From: Halocatena marina
Lineage (GTDB): Archaea; Halobacteriota; Halobacteria; Halobacteriales; Haloarculaceae
Reading direction: 5' to 3'
Assembly (NCBI RefSeq): GCF_023276375.1
Contig: NZ_JALLPK010000003.1
Span: 248,001 to 312,000, forward strand
DNA length: 64,000 nt
The notes below the pieces were generated by a model, which was not told the origin of the DNA, searched no databases, and saw nothing but the letters and a program-made list of their open reading frames with translations. The position numbers were made by a program, and so were the translations under genes. This document shows, in pieces, positions 28,005 to 37,530 of this stretch (positions within the stretch are counted from its first letter, which is position 1; each line of letters starts with the position of its first letter).

Positions 28005-30018
28005 ATGAGAAAGGCAGAACGACTAAAGACGATCATGGCCGCCGAGGGTGTGGCCGTAGAAACGAACACGCAGGGATTCAATCGCGGCCGGTACGAGTCG
28101 GTAGAGCTTTTGTATAACTACGAGGACCTCAAAGACGAAGCCCGTGCGATCAAAGAAGACGCCATCGAACGACTGCCCGAACTCATCGAGCAACTCAGGG
28201 AAACAATCGAAGACAACGGCGGACGGCTCTGTCTGGCCGACGACGAGGCACCCTCTCACATCGTCGCGCCAGCGATACACAAGTCACGCGAGTCGATAGC
28301 TGACCTGTTCAACTAGGTGTTCGACCCTGAGAGCCCCCTGGAATCCGCCGCGGAATTGACGCAGTTCGCCCGCGAGAAACTCGGCGAGTGTATCACGGCC
28401 GCCGATGTCGGCATGACAGGCGCGAATTTCGTAACGGCCGATACCGGGACGATTGTACTCGTAACGAGCGAGGGGAATGCCCGGAAGACCGTCGCGGCGA
28501 CAGAGACACACGTCGCGGTTGCCGGCATCGAGGAGGTCATTCCGTCGGTCACCGACCTCCAGCCATTCGTCGAACTGATTGGTCGGTCGGGGACCGGCCA
28601 GGACATCACTTCGTACACCTCCTTGCTCACCCCATCGGTCGATACCCCAGTGGTCGACTTCGCGGATGACGAAATGGCCCTGTCAGCTTTCGACTCTGAC
28701 CGCGACTTCCACCTCGTTTTGATCGACAACGGTCGGATGGCGATGCGCGAGGACGACGACCTCAGGGAGACGCTGTACTGCATCCGGTGTTCGACCTGTT
28801 CAAATGTCTGTGCCAATTTCCAGCAGGTCGGCGGCCACGCCTTCGGCGGGAATACCTACTCGGGGGGTATCGCAACGGGGTGGGAGGCCGGTGTTGAGGG
28901 GCTCGACGTCGCCGCCGAGTTCAACGACCTGTGCACGGGGTGCTCGCGCTGTGTTGAGGCGTGTCCAGTGAAGATAGATATTCCATGGATCAACACGGTT
29001 GTCCGCGACCGTGTCAACCAGCAGACGGACGAGAATTTTGACTTCCTCGTGGACGGACTCACGCCCGACGTCGAGGGGTCGAGTCTACCCCTCCAGAAAC
29101 GGTTTTTCCGGAAACTTTGAGACGGTCGCCAAGGTCGGTTCGGCGACGGCGCCGGGCCTCGAACTGGCTCGCCGACACGTGGGTCTCGCGGCAGGCGATG
29201 GACCGGTTCCTCGGGATCGACACTCGCCGTGACCTCCTGCAGTTCCAGCGTAAGACGCTCGTTGAGTGTTCGCCGACCGCGACGTCTCAGTCGAGAGCCC
29301 GCGACGGCAGGCGGTCCTCTATCCCAACCTGTATACGAATCACGTTCAGGTTGAGCGCGGGAAAGCAGCCGTCCGCGTACTCGAAGCGCTCGGCGTAGAG
29401 GTGGTCGTCCCATCGGTCGCGTCCAGCGGCCGTGCGCCGCTCTCTCAGGGGATAATCTCCACTGCGCGGGACCACGTCAATTGAGTAGCAGAGCCCCTCG
29501 AACCGGTCATCGAATCTGGCCGCGACGTGGTCGTCATTGAACCCAGCGCCACCGCGATGTTCGAACGCGAATACAACCGTCTGCTCGACGGATCCGCGGC
29601 GACGCTCGCCGAGAACAGTTACGAAATCGGAGAGTACGTCTTCGGGCTAGTCGAAAACGGTGCCGATGGGTCCGTGCTATGTTCCGGCGATGGCGATCCA
29701 GTTGCGTACCACAGCCACTGTCAGCAACGCACGCTCGGACTCGAACAGTACACGGTCTCGCTGCTGGAGCGGCGTGGGTTCGACGTGGTGAATTCCGACG
29801 TCGAATGCTGTGGCATGGCGGGGAGCTTCGGGTACAAGTCCGACTACTACGACGTGAGTATGGCAGTCGGCGAGGGTCTGCACGACCAGTTCACGACTAA
29901 CGAGACACGCGATAGGATCGTCGTCGCCAGCGGGACCTCCTGTCTTGATCAACTCGATGATCTCTTGGAGCGCAGTCCGACCCACCCTGTGCAACTGCTG
30001 GACCCGGGACCGGATTGA
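28005..30018 (+). pseudogene. Fused LutB/LutA iron-sulfur lactate oxidase, multiply broken
   Basis: The reading frame begins MRKAERLKTIMAAEGVAVET. It then loses about 50 residues expected between LCLADDE and APSHIVAPAIHKSRE, and hits a TAG at 28314-28316 (ADLFN-VFDPES). Afterwards GMTGANFVTADTGTIVLVTS, two 4Fe-4S clusters (CIRCSTCSNVC; CTGCSRCVEACP) and PLQKRFFRKL follow in frame to a stop at 29120. Homology continues in other frames (ASNWLADTWVSRQAMDRFLG; FADRDVSVESPRRQAVLYPN), a TGA lies at 29482-29484, and the CCG-domain half is intact (HSHCQQRTLGLEQYT, DVECCGMAGSFGY). The ancestor was a fused LldF/GlpC-type protein of about 720 residues. At least one deletion, two stops and three frameshifts disable it. 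Confidence 0.75.
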
Positions 30019-30039
30019 CCTGCCGACGCGGAGCCGAGT

Positions 30040-30500
30040 CGTTTCCCGGATACCGGGTGGTCTTTACCCTCGTGAGGACGATACTCTGCTCGCTGGCAGG
30101 CTCACGAGGGCTGATTGTCGGCGGTCAGGGCGTGCTTCACACGCTCGGATTCGATGACTTGTTTGTCGGAATCACGATTATCGCTTTCGGCACGTCGATG
30201 CCTGAACTCGCGACGTCACTGGTCAGTGCGTACCGCGAGGGGGCGGCCCTCTCCGTGGAGAACGTCATCGGGAGCAACATCTACAACATCCTCGCTGTCA
30301 TCGGTCTCGTGGCCGTACTCGTCCCAATCCGCGTTTCCGTCTCGACGAAGACGATCGAACTGCCGCTGTTAGTCGTCTTCACCGTCGGCGCGCTCGTGCT
30401 ACTTGCTGCCAGAGAACGCGTGTCGCGTGTCGAGGGAGCGGCGCTCCTGAGTGGGTACATCGGATTTATCTACGTCTTGGCACTCAGTCGTGGCATCTGA
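30040..30500 (+). pseudogene. Sodium/calcium exchanger C-terminal half
   Basis: About 150 residues correspond to the second half of a CaCA-family antiporter: TLGFDDLFVGITIIAFGTSM, then PELATSLVSAYREGAALSVE and NVIGSNIYNILAVIGLVAVL (the alpha-2 repeat with the GTS-PEL and GN-IGSN motifs), then three more hydrophobic segments to TGA. The first half with the alpha-1 repeat is missing, and sequence just upstream is the tail of the lactate gene. A half exchanger is unlikely to transport on its own. Confidence 0.7.
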
Positions 30501-30608
30501 GTTGGACCGATGAACATTAGCAGTCGCGAATGTAGCAACATATTGTGAGCAAGGTGCTAGAACGGCAATATCCGACTATCAGACACTGGGAACTAACCGA
30601 CAAGTAGA

Positions 30609-30618
30609 CTTTTTAACA
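30609..30618 (+). promoter_or_regulatory. TATA-like box of HalOD1 gene
   Basis: CTTTTTAACA lies 26-35 bases before the ATG at 30644. Confidence 0.5.
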
Positions 30619-30643
30619 TCCCGTACATTCTCTGTCCAGAGGT

Positions 30644-30907
30644 ATGGTCGAGAATCCACACTCTAAAACGGGTGACGAAACCATCCAAGAGTCAATTACA
30701 AGCGCCGTAGTCAGTCGAATCGCAGCATCAACCGGCCGTGATGAAACCGAGTTGCCACCGCTATACGAGACGCTCGATCCAGATGCACTCGACGAACTCT
30801 TTTGCTCGAGTACCGCAAATATGGCTACGCTCTCATTCAAGTACGCTGGACAACAAGTTACGATCCACTCGGATAGAACAATCCATCTCGCACCACAGAA
30901 AGCGTAA
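30644..30907 (+). CDS. HalOD1 output-domain protein
   Basis: The intact 87-residue protein matches the HalOD1 domain, common as a stand-alone protein or response-regulator output domain in Halobacteria: SITSAVVSRIAASTGRDETE, LPPLYETLDPDALDELFCSS and FKYAGQQVTIHSDRTIHL. The helix-strand pattern fits. Its role is thought to be signalling or regulation, but no mechanism is established. It has its own promoter and no operon partner; the exchanger half is upstream and a disrupted gene downstream. Confidence 0.85.
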   Translation: MVENPHSKTGDETIQESITSAVVSRIAASTGRDETELPPLYETLDPDALDELFCSSTANMATLSFKYAGQQVTIHSDRTIHLAPQKA

Positions 30908-31039
30908 AAGGCCGAGACGACGGCGAATAGAGCCAACACCTAGAAGCGTTTGATGAGCGTCACAGTGGCGACTAACCACTACAAAACCGCGTCGAATAGT
31001 GTTTGAGTCTTCAGCGAGTCATCCCGAGTTCGGCGAGAT

Positions 31040-31049
31040 AGACTACGCT
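31040..31049 (+). repeat. Target-site duplication, left
   Basis: AGACTACGCT is repeated exactly at 31262-31271 on the other side of the 212-bp inverted-repeat element. Confidence 0.75.
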
Positions 31050-31261
31050 GCTCTGTTGAATCCAATGACGGCGGCCGGATCGGTGAATTAGTATTCAGCG
31101 TTTGAGCAGGAGCTGGCGAGAAGATGACTGGCCGGCGTCGGCTTTCTCTCTCCATAATCACCCTATCATTCGAAGTCCACATGTGAGGAGCCGTTACTAC
31201 TGGAGTCTAATGACCGTGCATTCAGCCCCGGTCCCCACGCTATATCCAGATTCAACAGAGC
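31050..31261. mobile_element. MITE-like element related to IS5
   Basis: This 212-bp unit begins GCTCTGTTGAATCC and ends AGATTCAACAGAGC, perfect terminal inverted repeats over 13 bases. A perfect 10-bp direct repeat AGACTACGCT flanks it. It encodes no transposase. Both ends match the terminal repeats of the IS5-family element at 25053-25987, and the first 30 or so internal bases are similar (GACGGCG, GATC), so it is probably a deletion derivative mobilised in trans by an IS5-type transposase. It sits in a coding frame that closes up when it is removed. Confidence 0.7.
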
Positions 31262-31271
31262 AGACTACGCT
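31262..31271 (+). repeat. Target-site duplication, right
   Basis: AGACTACGCT is an exact copy of 31040-31049. Confidence 0.75.
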
Positions 31272-31390
31272 GATACCTACGAGTGGCTCGACGAGGTGCA
31301 GTTTCTCTCCGACGCCGACAGACGCTGGCTGCTCGACGACGTAGCACGAGCGTTTTTCGATCCCTGCTGGTCGCGTGTACGCCAGTCTAC

Positions 31391-31972
31391 TCTGTCGCTG
31401 CACCGTCGTACTATTTACACCGAAACACTGGTTTTGAGAATCCGATAGGTCGACTCCCAAACTCAGTTCTGAACTATCATATTGTATCGGTCCCTGCTGG
31501 GGCACCGTGCGGTGTGAGGTGGTGCTTCGGATCTCCAGCACAGATTCAGTACGGTCGTAGAAGTTGAAAGGATAGCCTGAGTTTGATACTGCCGTCGTAC
31601 TCCGTATTGTCGACTTCCATTGTGTTGAGCTACCGAGTGAGAGCTCCACAAAATACGGGAGTTGCTATCAGTACAGGACCGGTATTATCGTCAATTTCAG
31701 CTCCAATACCGGACCGGGGACAAAGAGATTACAGTAGTACTTCTGTAATATCTAGAAACCAGGTACCAAATGTAGCCGGTATTTCCGGTAGATGTCATTG
31801 CAGAGAATGACAGTACCGCTTCGAATTGAAGGATTCATTCCAACACGAGTTCCCCTCTATCTGTCTTTAGCTAAGAGAAGAACCACGTGACAACGGCGGC
31901 TTATCGCGGCTACTTTTCGATAGGAGTGGGGAGGCGACAAGTGTGCACAACGACACCACCTCATCTCGAATT
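31391..31972. other. No gene recognised
   Basis: Several short open frames on both strands have irregular composition, and none resembles a known family. The sequence may be the decayed remainder of the disrupted gene plus spacer. Confidence 0.35.
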
Positions 31973-33187
31973 GTGCGTCAGCTCACTACGCATTTTTCCA
32001 TCTGAGTTCCTCGAAGAGCACGCCGAGGAACTCTGCCCGGTCGAGCGTGAAGGGAAGCTTCAGTTCCAGTCCTCGTGTTCGGCTCTCGCCTGGGGCGAAG
32101 CCGAACACTCGCTGGGTTCAGACGCAGCTACAACTCGACCGCCGACGAGACGCTCTCTCCCGGTGGCTTCTGCCACCGGTTAACGCCGACACTCGCGGAG
32201 TATCTCTGCGACCTCGTCGTAACCATGCTCGACGAGGTCGCTGTTCCAGACGCTGTTGACGCTGATATCGACCGGTTCAGAGATGTGATGAGCGCTGATA
32301 GGACCGTGTTGCGGTTGCACGAGCTTCTCTCCGAGGAATTCAAAGCCCGTTACGAGGAGCAGGCTGGAGCGAAGCCCCACCTGCTCCACAACGTCACTGA
32401 CTAGACGATCGAACGGGTCGACGTAACCGACGAGAAAACGCACGACAGCACGTTGTTCAAGACAGATTCGTGGCTGCATGGACCGCTCGTGTTGCTCGAT
32501 CTGGCGTACTTCAAGTACCGCAGCTTCGCACTGATCGACGAGAACAACAGCTACTTCGTGAGTTGGTTGAAGTCGAACGCGAATCCGGTGATAACCGAGG
32601 AGTTGCGGGCCTGGCGCGGACGCGCCAGGCCCTTGGTGGACGAACAGATTCAGGATGTGGTCGATGATCTCTCGCGGAAGTACACCGACGTAGAGGTCCA
32701 AAGCGGAGTTCAAGCGAGGCCAGTACGAACGTGCTAGCTGGACACGAAGCGGCCCCGCGTCGTCGGCGTCCGTGATGAGGACGCCGACGACAACCATCTC
32801 TATTTTACGAATCTGCCGAGAGAGGAGTTTCTCCTGGCGGATCTCGAAATACTCTATCGGTGTCGGTGGGAGATAGAAACGCTGTTTCGTGAGCTGCAGA
32901 CGCAGTGCGGACTGGACGAGTTCGACACAAAGAAAATTCTGCTGTATGCGGCGTTGCTGTCACTGCTGGTGAGTCGTGAGCTGTTGGATCTGGTCACTGA
33001 ACAAGCCGACAATGAAATCGTGTTTCCGCCGGAACGCTGGGCGGCAACTTTCCGGTCGCACACCCAGCTCATCCTTCACGAACTCGGTAAGTATCTCGGC
33101 TACTCGCTACCGCGACGGTGTGGCTCGCACAGTTCACCATTCGGACTGACAGAGTGTATCGTCGGCAAGTCTCAGCGCTTCTCTTGA
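31973..33187 (+). mobile_element. IS4-family transposase, frameshifted with amber
   Basis: From a GTG at 31973, homology to a haloarchaeal IS4 transposase is spread over three frames: FPSEFLEEHAEEL, LGRSRTLAGFRRSYNSTADE, VPDAVDADIDRFRDVMSADR and TVLRLHELLSEEF (first Asp). A TAG at 32402-32404 splits NVTD and TIERVDVTDEKTH, where relatives have Gln. Then LYFTNLPREEFLLADLEI-like sequence, RCRWEIETLFRELQTQCGLD (catalytic Glu) and LLVSRELLDLVTEQADNEIV follow. It differs in sequence from the remnants at 3943 and 18802. Its 3' end abuts the truncated histidine kinase. Confidence 0.7.
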
Positions 33188-34284
33188 GCACATTTCCCCA
33201 TGGATCGCCAGCCTTCTGTACATCTCGGGAACCGTATCCGTAGACCCGACGCCGCTTGCATTCACCCTCACGGCACTCGGTCTTTCGTGGGCAATCTTCC
33301 GTGCGTGGTTGCTTGACATCTCACCGATCGCCAGCGAAATTGACGTCAAGACAATAAACGATGGCGTGCTCGTCGTTGACGGTACTGGCTAGGTCGTATA
33401 CGTCAATCCCCAACTTACCGAGCAATTCGATATCGACGACAGTGTAGTCGGACACGATATCGAAGATCTGTTGAGAGTTTCTCCTGTGCTGGACGAACAG
33501 TACCGAGAGGTCGTAAACCCGTGAGAACAAAGAGAAGATCGAGTTCGACGATCGGTACTACAGTGTGGACGTCTCGCCGATTTCCGACGTGCGTGACCAG
33601 CGAATCGGACAGGTGCTGGTGTTCCACGACCTCACCACGGAAATGCAGTGTTAGCAGGATCTGGAGGCGCGCAACAAATCACTCGACCGGTTTGCCAGCA
33701 TCGTCAGTCACGACTTGTGGAATCCTCTTAACGTCGCAGAGGGACGGCTTCAGTTACTCGACGAGGAAAGAGACGGCGAGCACATCGAAGCGATCGAACG
33801 CTCTCTCGACCGGATGGAACTTCTGATTGATGACATGCTAACGCTCGCCCGGCAAGACGGCGATATCAGGACCAGGTCAGTCACCGTCGGGGCTATCGCC
33901 GAGTCGGCGTGGGAACAGGTGGCGACGGCAGATGCGTCACTCACTGACGAGACGAGTGACCTGACTGTCAAAGCTGATCCCGACCGATTGCAGCACCTGT
34001 TCGAGAACGCCTTCCGTAATAGCGGCGAACACGGTGGCGAAGATGTCGTCGTGACTGTCGCTGTGCTTCCCGATAGAGATAGATTCGCGATTACTGACGA
34101 TGGGTAGGGATTCGATGAAGTCGACGCTGACACTCTCTTCGAGCGGGGGTATACGACCGACAGGTCGGGTACAGGCTTGGGCCTCTCAATCGTCGAAGGA
34201 GTCGTTGACCAGTACGACTGGTCAGTGACTGCCACAGACGCTGCGGACGGTGGTGAACAACTAGAGCTGTCTACGAAACCATGA
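33188..34284 (+). pseudogene. Membrane histidine kinase, 5'-truncated with three amber codons
   Basis: Recognisable order: the last membrane segments and DPTPLAFTLTALGLSWAIFR, LLDISPIASEID, a PAS domain with INDGVLVVDGTG, TAG (33390-33392), VVYVNPQL, an indel near 33520, VDVSPISDVRDQRIGQVLVF, TAG (33652-33654), QDLEARNKSLDRFASIVSHD, LWNPLNVAEGRL (H-box; Arg usual after SHDL is Trp), LFENAFRNSGEHGG (N-box), ITDDG, TAG (34105-34107), GFDEVDADTLFERGY and SGTGLGLSIVEG (G2). The N-terminal membrane domain is missing at the IS4 junction. It would have been a haloarchaeal sensor kinase; now it is a pseudogene unless amber codons are read. Confidence 0.75.
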
Positions 34285-34339
34285 CTTGTCTAAATTGACT
34301 GTTTGTCTGAATAATGTCAATAATAATCTCCAACGATTA

Positions 34340-34622
34340 CGATCGTCATCATTGAACAATTTCTCCATGATCTCGACGAAGAACACGACGTCGAACCCGC
34401 CGAGTTTCTCGTTGGTGACGACAGAATTTCTCAACCGCACTCGACCGGCTCGGCCTCCGATTTCGGATATCTCGCCACCAAAATCGCAACGGCAGCGAAC
34501 GGATCTTCCATGAAGTTAACCGCCGCACTTCTTCGATTTCAAACTGCTTCAGCCACGCTGTACCAGAAACCGCCGAATCCTGACTCCAACACTTCTACTC
34601 AGCCCACAATGATATTAACTAA
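34340..34622 (+). mobile_element. IS6-like transposase 3' remnant
   Basis: One frame reads FLHDLDEEHDVEPAEFLVGD; after an indel TALDRLGLRFRISRHQNRNG, SERIFHEVNRRTSS, NCFSHAVPETAES, TGA, LQHFYSAHNDIN, TAA follows. The TGA stands at a Trp position in the other copies. It belongs to the same broad family as the copies at 12263, 48100, 51158 and 61769, but its sequence is more diverged, so it is an older insertion. It ends 25 bases before the promoter of the next gene. Confidence 0.6.
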
Positions 34623-34646
34623 ATACCATCTCTAATATGATAAAAA

Positions 34647-34656
34647 TTTTTAAATA
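34647..34656 (+). promoter_or_regulatory. TATA-like box of dehydrogenase gene
   Basis: TTTTTAAATA lies 24-33 bases upstream of the ATG at 34680 in AT-rich DNA. It is a strong match to a haloarchaeal core promoter for a leaderless transcript. Confidence 0.55.
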
Positions 34657-34679
34657 GTGTGGATTGATTTGTATGTCTG

Positions 34680-35735
34680 ATGGAATACGATATAGCATTA
34701 CTGCCAGGTGACGGGATCGGTAACGAGGTCGTAGAAGCGACGATCCCGGTACTTGACGCAGCGAGCGAGAAGTTCGGATTCGAGTTTCAGACGACATGGT
34801 ACGACTGGGGGAGTCAGCGATACCTACAGAAAGGGGAGATGCTTCCGGATACAGCCTACGACCAACTTGCTGAACACGACGCGATCCTCCATGGCGCAAT
34901 GGGGCACCCAGACGTTCCAGATCATATCAGCTCGACTGAAGGACATATTTCCATCCGTCGAGAATTCGATCACTACATCAATCTCCGCCCAGCGATACTC
35001 TTTGATTCCTCGTTGACGCCGCTCAAAGGTGTTGAAACGGAGGACGTCAACATCGTCTGGTATCGGGAGAACACCGAGGGTGAATACATAGACGTCGGTG
35101 GTCGACTCAACCGCGGTGGGTCCACAGAAATTGCTCTGCAAAGTTCTATCTACACCAAAGAAGGAATTCGACGGATCGCCAAGAGCGCGTTTCGTGACGC
35201 GAAAACCCGAAGCAAGAAGGTGACGAATGTCACAAAATCGAATGCGCTTTCACACGGCCCAGTGTTCTGGGACGAAGTCGTTGAGGAAGTCAGCGAGGAG
35301 TTCCCCGATGTGAGGCTTGAGAATATGTACGTTGACGCGGCGAATATGCATTTAGTCCAGCGGCCTGAAGACTTTGACGTGGTGTTGTCTTCGAACCTAT
35401 TTGGAGACATCCTCACAGATCTCACGGCGGCCATTGTCGGCGGGCTCGGGATGACCCCATCGGCGAACCTTAACCCGAACAACGACTATCCGGGGATGTT
35501 CGAACCGGTCCACGGAAGTGCTCCGGACATCGCCGGGGATGGGATCGCCAACCCACTGGCAACTGTGTTGAGTAGCGGTCTTATGTTCGACGACTTCGGG
35601 CAAAGCTCCGCAGCCGCAGCCATCCGAGAAGGGGTAGAAGCACAGGTGAGTGACGAGACCGCTCCAAAGACGCCCGACTTGGGAGGGTCTGCGAAAACCA
35701 GAGACGTCGTCGACGATCTCGTCACGCGATTCTGA
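34680..35735 (+). CDS. Tartrate/D-malate-type beta-decarboxylating dehydrogenase
   Basis: The 351-residue protein belongs to the isopropylmalate/isocitrate dehydrogenase superfamily: LLPGDGIGNEVVEATIPVLD at the start, ILHGAMGHPDVPDHIS, RREFDHYINLRPAILF (substrate Arg residues), WYRENTEGEYIDVGGRL, KVTNVTKSNALSHG (Lys), YVDAANMHLVQRPEDFDVVL and SNLFGDILTDLTAAIVGGLG (metal Asp), and FEPVHGSAPDIAGDGIANP (NAD loop). The spacing GHPDVPDH and the lack of the leucine-specific loop favour tartrate/D-malate dehydrogenase over LeuB. It would oxidise and decarboxylate a hydroxy-diacid with NAD. It has its own promoter; the DUF5060 gene follows 90 bases later on the same strand. Confidence 0.8.
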   Translation: MEYDIALLPGDGIGNEVVEATIPVLDAASEKFGFEFQTTWYDWGSQRYLQKGEMLPDTAYDQLAEHDAILHGAMGHPDVPDHISSTEGHISIRREFDHYINLRPAILFDSSLTPLKGVETEDVNIVWYRENTEGEYIDVGGRLNRGGSTEIALQSSIYTKEGIRRIAKSAFRDAKTRSKKVTNVTKSNALSHGPVFWDEVVEEVSEEFPDVRLENMYVDAANMHLVQRPEDFDVVLSSNLFGDILTDLTAAIVGGLGMTPSANLNPNNDYPGMFEPVHGSAPDIAGDGIANPLATVLSSGLMFDDFGQSSAAAAIREGVEAQVSDETAPKTPDLGGSAKTRDVVDDLVTRF

Positions 35736-35825
35736 TTCTCACAACCAGTTTCGCTTCGGTAACCAAGAGGTAACCCCCGGGACAGAGAAAGAACTATTAC
35801 TCGGCTGCGAGACTAACACGGCGAT

Positions 35826-37415
35826 ATGGTAGTCAAACGTTTTTCAGTCAATGATTTCACAGTAAATGGACCAGTGTCGCATGAGAATCCTTTCGAAGTC
35901 GAGGTCACCGCTGACTTCGAACACGCGTCTGGGGAATGTATCGAGGGGATCAAGGGGTTCTACGACGGGAAGAGCTGGGTCGTCAGGTTCTCTCCGCCTT
36001 TGGAGGGTGAGTGGACGGGGACGACCCGCTCCAGCGAATCCGCCCTTGACGGCCAGGAATTCGGCCCGCTGGAATGCGTGCCCTCGACGAACCCGGACGT
36101 CCACGGACGGGTCCGGACGGACGACGCTCACCCTCAGCGCTTCCGGTTCGAGGACGGCACGGAATTCAAGCCACTGGGGTTCGAGTTCGACTGGCTGTTT
36201 GCCTATCACCAGGCCCAGCCTGAACCGTGCAGGGAGACGTTGGAGACGCTTGTCGACCGCGGGTTCAACTACGTTCTCGCCAACGTTTACGCCCACACGG
36301 GGTTTGGGGACTCAGACAGCGAGCACGTCTACGGGCCGCCCCCAACATACGTCTTCGGGGGAACGAACGAGGAGCCGAACCACGAGGTGCTGAACCCCGC
36401 GTTCTTCGACGACTTCGACGATCTGCTAGAGACTATGCACGAGTTAGGGATCGTCGTCCACCTGATGATGCAGGTCCAGAACAAGGAGGTCAACTGGCCC
36501 GAACGGCGCTCGGCCGACGACGACCGCTACTGGAAGTACGTCGTCGCGCGGTACGGTGCGTACCCGAATCTCGTCTGGGACGTCAGCAAGGAGTCATACA
36601 ATATCCGCCACGAGGCCGGGTCCCACGACTATACTCGCGACCGGCTCGCCTTGCTCCGAAGGGTAGACGCTTACGACCATCTCGTCACTGCCCACGATCC
36701 CGACCGCGGCCGGTCCCCACGCCGGTTCACCCCGAATCACGACCGAGAAGAGCCCCCTATCGATGACTTGGTCGACTTTGTCTCCGACCAGATCGCACTC
36801 ACTCGTCCCGGTCGGTACGCCCGCGAGGCGACGCTACGAGTCCGTGACCTGGAGGTCCCATACCTGAACGCCGAGAACGGCGCCGAAGTCGGCGTCGAAA
36901 ATCTCCAGATCTTCGAGCGAGAGGAGTCGACCGGTCCCTGGGAGGAGGTCCTCGTGACGACCTGGGAAATCTACGTCGGCGGTGGCTACTCCTGTTATTA
37001 CTACAGCAACATGGCCTGGGACCTTATTAAAACCGATCCGGAACCACCGGGATGGGAGCGATACGCCTACCTCCGTGAGACCCTTGATTCGTTCGAGTTG
37101 AACCCGATGACCCCCGCTCACGAACTCGTCTCCGATGGTTACTGCCTGACCGAACTCGGTCGACAATACCTCGTTTTCCTCCCGGATGGCGGTGACGTCG
37201 AACTTGACCTCACTCACGTAACCGGTGGCGGCGACAGCGACCTTGATCTAGAAGGAGACTTCAACGGCTTGGAGGCTAGCGCACTGGACGTCTTCACGGG
37301 TGAGCGCGAAACCTTACCGCTGTCCCACGACCCGTTTCAGGGATTCATGACTTCTATCGAGAACCCACTGTCGAATCCGGATCACCCCACCGCGATTTCG
37401 ATCCGACAGTACTGA
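35826..37415 (+). CDS. DUF5060/DUF4038 TIM-barrel glycoside hydrolase-like protein
   Basis: The 529-residue protein has an N-terminal Ig-like DUF5060 domain (ENPFEVEVTADFEH ... KGFYDGKSWVVRFSPPLEGE, about 15-75). A DUF4038-like (apiosidase-type, GH140-related) barrel follows: FKPLGFEFDWLFAYHQ, LVDRGFNYVLANVYAHTGFG, MHELGIVVHLMMQVQNKEVN, YPNLVWDVSKESYN and VPYLNAENGAEVGVEN (candidate acids at KE and AEN). A C-terminal beta domain (LTELGRQYLVFLPDGGDVEL) ends the protein. It probably cleaves a branched plant or algal oligosaccharide, but no activity can be assigned. No signal peptide. It lies between a dehydrogenase and an aldolase on the same strand. Confidence 0.65.
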   Translation: MVVKRFSVNDFTVNGPVSHENPFEVEVTADFEHASGECIEGIKGFYDGKSWVVRFSPPLEGEWTGTTRSSESALDGQEFGPLECVPSTNPDVHGRVRTDDAHPQRFRFEDGTEFKPLGFEFDWLFAYHQAQPEPCRETLETLVDRGFNYVLANVYAHTGFGDSDSEHVYGPPPTYVFGGTNEEPNHEVLNPAFFDDFDDLLETMHELGIVVHLMMQVQNKEVNWPERRSADDDRYWKYVVARYGAYPNLVWDVSKESYNIRHEAGSHDYTRDRLALLRRVDAYDHLVTAHDPDRGRSPRRFTPNHDREEPPIDDLVDFVSDQIALTRPGRYAREATLRVRDLEVPYLNAENGAEVGVENLQIFEREESTGPWEEVLVTTWEIYVGGGYSCYYYSNMAWDLIKTDPEPPGWERYAYLRETLDSFELNPMTPAHELVSDGYCLTELGRQYLVFLPDGGDVELDLTHVTGGGDSDLDLEGDFNGLEASALDVFTGERETLPLSHDPFQGFMTSIENPLSNPDHPTAISIRQY

Positions 37416-37494
37416 GCGAACAGCCTGCCGCCGCGGCCGCGATCTTAGTGTTTCGTGACCGTCGGCGGGGGTGCTCACGAGTGCGACATGAAGG

Positions 37495-37504
37495 TTTATG
37501 CGAC
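37495..37504 (+). promoter_or_regulatory. TATA-like box of aldolase gene
   Basis: TTTATGCGAC lies 27-36 bases before the ATG at 37531 and supports that start over an upstream ATG at 37498, which overlaps the box. Confidence 0.4.
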
Positions 37505-37530
37505 ACAGGAACGACCCATTGGGTGTTAAG

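Larger units (their letters stand above)
30953..31390 (+). pseudogene. Unknown gene interrupted by a small inverted-repeat element
   Basis: Upstream of the 212-bp insert, MSVTVATNHYKTASNS and, after a one-base shift, VFESSASHPEFGEIDYA can be read. Downstream, in the frame restored by removing the insert and one copy of its 10-bp duplication, DTYEWLDEVQFLSDADRRWL and LDDVARAFFDPCWSRVRQ follow. The joined sequence looks like a small acidic haloarchaeal protein. I do not recognise the family. The insertion and the frameshift disable it. Its original 3' end is not clear. Confidence 0.5.

Noticed and set aside
1296..34284. Sequencing errors as the cause of the many frameshifts
   Set aside because: Long intact genes (1096, 748, 550 and 529 codons) are interspersed with the broken ones, and broken genes also show deletions, catalytic-residue changes and stops, so true decay is more likely.
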